From the NCBI GenBank assembly GCA_021229015.1, contig CM037785.1, forward strand, positions 34,521,062 to 34,585,061: DNA of 64,000 bases. Direction: 5' to 3'. Position 1 is the first letter of the stretch, and every line of letters starts with the position of its first letter. Below the pieces are notes generated by a model. That model was not told where the DNA came from. It ran no database searches and saw nothing but the letters and a program-made list of their open reading frames with translations. Shown in pieces: positions 60,137 to 64,000 of this stretch. This DNA comes from Solen grandis. Lineage: Eukaryota > Mollusca > Bivalvia > Adapedonta > Solenidae. Both the position numbers and the translations under genes were made by a program.

Positions 60137-61485
60137 TTAAGGTAGCGACATTGGGTAATAACGGTAAAATGCATCAAATGGGTTTTTAACGGAAAAAATA
60201 CTTCACACCTTCTTCTAATGATCTGTGAAAACAAAAATCCAATATCTCACTTTAAAATATGCGATTTATGGCCCTGAATAACCAACCCCATATAGCCAAA
60301 AAGCAGTCCGCTATTTCGATCACGTGACGTCGAGTAGGCGGGCTTTCAGAGCGCCGTGTAGGGAAATCAGTTTATACGCTAGGAAGATATTAGTTTGTCA
60401 TTTGTCAAATAACTATCATTACTATAGCAGCAGGTTAATGTTATTATCACCTGAATAAATATGGGAAATAAAAGAAATCTTTTCAATAGTATTTAATATA
60501 CTCAACATCTTAAAGTATTTTGTCCTTTTTTTGAATATCGAAATGGACTTCATTTTTTTTTTCATTACACTTTATCAATACAATTGTTTCCACGCGTCTC
60601 TTAGAGACCCAAAAGTAACAAATTAGAGGCCCGTTAGTTGTCAACATGTAGCCAGTTACACGGGGACAGGAAGTCTATTACGTAATATACTAGGTGACAG
60701 CTCGGCCCCGAGTCCAGTAAACTGTGTGATATAGACCAAACGGCACACGTAATAAAAGCACACGTGCAGTACACACAGGAAACCAGTTTTCAGGGACACT
60801 GATTAACCCGACCCAGACAAATCAATCATAATCTATATAGACAATATTTTTAAACACAAAGTTTTTGTATTGTATTGTTGCAAAGTAGTAAACAAAACTT
60901 TATATATGCCAATACGTTTCAATAAGGTATTTTTCAGTTAAAAGTATTCCCTCGCAATGGCTTTATTTTTATAAGCTTTTATTTGCAACTATATTTACAC
61001 ATACAATTAAAAAAAACAAAAAAAACATATAATTACTAATTTTAAGAAATCAATCTACTGTTATAGAAGTTTACAGTTTTGGTATATTGGGGTTCGTATA
61101 TTGCATGTTAGCAGGATAAGAAACCGTTTATATGTAAGAAATGATGAGACAGTGTTGATAAATAAGCAAACCAATCAAAAGTCCGATAAAACCCATACTT
61201 TTTTTGTAGTGAAGGTTTCAGTTAAGAATCAATTAAACGACAAAAGAGAAAATTTGCTTATTATTCAAAGACAGGCGTGACGTCGATTTATGACGTGCGC
61301 TATATACGACGTCTGTGCATGGAGCATAAATAATGGTTATTTTATTATAATCGTTATTTCTATTAATTTTGGAGATCTGTACCAGAATGAAGATACATAC
61401 TGATGAAACAAAATGTGTCCTTTAATTTTATATTCATAGACATTATGATGCATTTTACCGTTATAACACAATGTCGCTACCTTAA
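60137..61485. mobile_element. TTAA-flanked TIR element, 1.35 kb, non-autonomous
   Basis: The left end TTAAGGTAGCGACATTGGGT (60137 on) and the right end ending ACAATGTCGCTACCTTAA (61485) are 40-bp inverted repeats with two mismatches. TTAA at both edges could be a target duplication, as in piggyBac-type elements, although the adjoining bases (GGTAGCG) are not the usual CCC. No transposase frame. The interior is CpG-richer than its surroundings. Confidence 0.65.
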
Positions 61486-62417
61486 CAAAACCCTAATTAT
61501 GTATCATATTGAAACAGCATAATATCAAATAATAAAATACAGTATATGTAATTAATAATTGCAAAAAACACATTTCAATCATACCCTGTCCCTACGACTG
61601 CTCGGCTTAGTGCGGCTTCGGTATCCATTATTTCCCTGTGTGGGGCCCCTTATCTCGACGCTTGAAGATAGTCACGTGACTTTTTATGTGTTATATGCCG
61701 TGTGCACTATGACACTAGATGACTTTATGGATGTAAACCAAAAGTTTAGGTACTTATATGTTCGGAAAGTGTGAATAATGACGATGTATCAAACAGCTAA
61801 ACTACTGAGCAAAAAGAATTTAATTCAGGCTGAACAGTTATGCGATAATCCCATTTAATTAGTACATTTTGATCGTTTTATCTTTCAAGCTAATTTTCCA
61901 CACACTGGAATTAGCTTGTAGTGGGGGTGTTTGGACAGTGATTACAAAGTTGATTGTTGTCCGATTTCAAAGCGGTTTTCGTCTGTCGAAGGTCTTGATC
62001 CGTCTAGTGATCCGTGTCTCAGTTTTTCGATTATTGTTTTAGTTTTGTTACAATAGCTAATTAATTGACGAGCGGCGTGTTTCGAAGCGAAAATAAAAAT
62101 TAAGTTAAAATAACTTTTGAACAGAAAATTTTAAAAGAAATTTGAGACACGATCACTAGTTCATTTGTATAGATACAGTTTAATACAAAAACGAAGGTAT
62201 TTAGTGAAAAAATGACTTAGATATCGCTGTCCGAAATTTTCGAAAAATGTGTGCAATATGGGAATAACAAAGGTACTAATTATATTTTGTCGACTCTGAG
62301 AACAGATATCTTGACATCAGATAGGGTTTAACTTTTGTACTAACTATGTTTATACTCAGGTTATTCAAAACCAGTAAATTTGATAGTTGTCCATTACCCA
62401 GTGTCGCTACCTTAATT
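61486..62417. other. Non-coding DNA with a second TTAAGGTAGCG end and a foldback
   Basis: The same terminus occurs at 62396-62415 as CCCAGTGTCGCTACCTTAA. CTAGTGATCCGTGTCTCA (62004) and its inverse TGAGACACGATCACTAG (62143) form an inverted repeat. No gene is seen. Confidence 0.5.
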
Positions 62418-62485
62418 CTTTTTATACGCCCAAATGGTTGTATCATGTTATAACCCTCAGTTGTCTGTCTGTCCATCTGTACTTA
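62418..62485 (+). mobile_element. Left end of another GTCY-type repeat, cut by the mariner insertion
   Basis: TTTATACGCCCAAATGG, then GTTATAACCC and TGTCTGTCTGTCCATCTG, resembles the left end of a bivalve repeat I recall. The mariner element begins just after the GTCT tract. Confidence 0.4.
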
Positions 62486-62493
62486 CATATATA

Positions 62494-63766
62494 CGAGAGG
62501 TGATTCACGAATTTTGAAACAACCTTTACCTTTTTTTCTCGCGAACACCTGCAGCACAAGTTTTATGAATTTAACTTTATCTTATCCTTTCAATAGCAAA
62601 CTACACATATATGTTACATGTAGTTGTGATTTCAACATGGGTAGATGTAAAATTGACTCAAGTTTAGAGGGTCTTATAAAATACCTGCTGAAGAAAGGAA
62701 ATTCCTATAGAAGCATAAAGAAGTAGCTAAAGGGCAGGGGCATAATGTATCTTTGTCCACAATATATAGAGTAAAACATTCCATCGCAAATCTCGAAATC
62801 CTAATACTAAAAAGCCGAAACCAGGTGAGTTTCGTAGGCGACCTACTAAGTCAACTGATGACGTCGTTCATAAAGTCCCATTTTTATTCAAAGGGTAAAT
62901 TCTCCAACCCAGAGAGAGATGGCACAACGTTTAGGTGTATCTCAGCTACTATAACCGAATTATTAAACGTGTACTGCAATGTGAACTTCGCAAGAAATGC
63001 AAAGTTCATAAGCTCAATGCAAATCAAATTGAGAAAAGACGTCAACGTTCATGGCGTCTGTATTTACGTTTAAATAACAACCAGTGAAAATTTTTGTCAC
63101 CAACGACGAGGCAATGTTTTATCTCGGTAGCAGTTATGGTCGTCGTTGGGTTTGTTATTACCGTAAAGGATACATAATGTTTCAAAACTTAAGTTTGTAA
63201 AAGGTGATTTGTTTGCTCCAGGATTCATGGCCAGGGCAGGCGTAAGCTTCCATGGTAAAACGGATATCCATATTATTGATAAAGGTGTAAAAGTCAATTC
63301 AGACTTAAAGTTCTGAAGCCTTTTGTCAATAAAGATCTTCCCAGAATGTTTCCTGGAGACCAAATTAAAGACATGGTCTTCCACCAGGATAGTGCATCCA
63401 GTCATACCTCAAAACACACACTTGCATACTTGCGTCAACAAAAATCAACTTTGTAACGCCTAAAGAATGGATGCCCAAAAGTCCTGATGCAGCACCAATG
63501 GATTTTGCTATTTGGGGTATCTTAGAATGACGTTTACAAAAACGTAAAATATACACTTTGGTAGTCTTAAACGAGCATTAAAGGATGAATGGAAAAAATT
63601 AAAACCAACAGTTATAAATAAAACCTTGCAGTCATGGCCAAAGTGATGTAGACTCATTTACAACATGCATGGATCACATATTGAGCATTTGTTACAGTAA
63701 AATGCATATCAGTTTTAAAATTATACGCTGTTACAAAGTGTTTCAAAATTCGTGAATCACCTCTCG
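62494..63766 (+). mobile_element. Mariner-type DNA transposon, near full length
   Basis: A 1273-bp element with perfect 27-bp terminal inverted repeats (62494-62520 starting CGAGAGGTGATTCACGAATT, and 63740-63766). Both sides are flanked by TA (62492-62493, 63767-63768), the Tc1/mariner target duplication. The interior carries a broken transposase gene. Intact TIRs could still be recognised by a transposase in trans. Confidence 0.9.
62637..63646 (+). pseudogene. Mariner-type transposase, frame-broken
   Basis: Putting together the three frames gives transposase-like segments in order. First a helix-turn-helix-like N-terminus (GLIKYLLKKGNSYRSIKK, then GHNVSLSTIYRV). Then a basic linker (KKPKPGEFRRRPTK) and a second helix-turn-helix region (SPTQREMAQRLGVS). 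The catalytic core follows with VTNDEAMFYL (first D at 63105), GFMARAGVSFHGKTDIH, VFHQDSASSHTSKHT (second D at 63388) and PKSPDAAPMDFAIWGILE (third D at 63501). The spacing between the second and third D is 110 bases, that is 37 codons if one lost base near 63447 is allowed for, so DD37D-like (maT type). Several frameshifts and stops make it inactive. Confidence 0.85.
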
Positions 63767-64000
63767 TAGATACCTAGTTGGCTATAGAAACAATAGATAA
63801 CAATAAATTTTCTTTCATGTCATTCATTCCATAAACTCTAATGGAGTTCCAATCTTTATTTCATATGCATAAGTCCTAATAATAATAGGAAACACTAGAA
63901 TCGCTATCGCGATATCATCGGTTTTCACAAAAGCAATTCCATTTAGTTCACGAGTCGCATAATTCGAAAACCATATTTCTTCGCTCACTAGCTTGTCGAA
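63767..64000. other. Non-coding DNA at the right edge
   Basis: AT-rich. CGCTATCGCGATATCATCG at 63902-63920 is CpG-richer. Nothing is recognised. Confidence 0.5.

Noticed and set aside
62004..62160. Inverted repeat CTAGTGATCCGTGTCTCA, as a separate MITE
   Set aside because: The arms are short, only about 17 bp, with a long loop and no target duplication. It may be part of the larger element around it.

Overview
The window looks like animal genomic DNA, most likely from a bivalve mollusc. It is AT-rich, almost devoid of long reading frames, and carries several short interspersed repeats of types I associate with bivalve genomes. These include elements starting TTTTTAGCTCACCTGAGC with GTCC/GTCT tracts, hairpin MITEs, and a repeat carrying GGTCACTGTGACCTTGACC. 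The organism call is inference; no species marker is present.

One protein-coding gene is supported: a FAT-family giant protocadherin (FAT1/2/3 type) on the minus strand. Its large first coding exon lies at 28512-31891. It holds the start codon, a signal peptide and nine cadherin repeats plus the start of a tenth. It is bounded by a good splice acceptor (TTTGTTTCAG at 31892) and a GTAAGT donor at 28511. I could find no further coding exon in the 28.5 kb downstream (28511 to 1), so that stretch is best read as one very long intron. Upstream (31892 to about 48.5 kb) is probably 5' intron. A CpG-richer stretch at 48.5-49.8 kb, with a CRE, an NRF1-like site and a minus-strand AATAG|GTAAGG donor, is my candidate promoter and untranslated first exon.

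Layout: 1-28511 intron with MITEs and microsatellites; 28512-31891 FAT exon; 31892-50000 upstream intron/5' region with more MITEs and a repeat carrying nuclear-receptor-type sites; 50001-50100 a 100-N scaffold gap; 50101-60114 a dense cluster of Helentron/HINE-like non-autonomous elements. That cluster includes tandem head-to-tail copies, one nested in another, arrays of about 165 bp and 155 bp repeats, and a pogo-like TIR element. Then 60137-61485 is a TTAA-flanked TIR element, and 62494-63766 is a near-complete but frame-broken mariner-type transposon with 27-bp perfect TIRs.

Sequence quality seems uneven. From about 53.6 to 57.9 kb many homopolymer and indel oddities suggest poor polishing. 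Six perfect two-copy tandem duplications of 17-30 bp, plus one with a shorter second copy, are scattered over the left part; one is a 30-bp in-frame repeat inside the FAT exon. These may be assembly scars or real micro-duplications. I found no operon-like or defence-like system. The most interesting material is the transposon architecture, the in-frame duplication in FAT and the candidate promoter.
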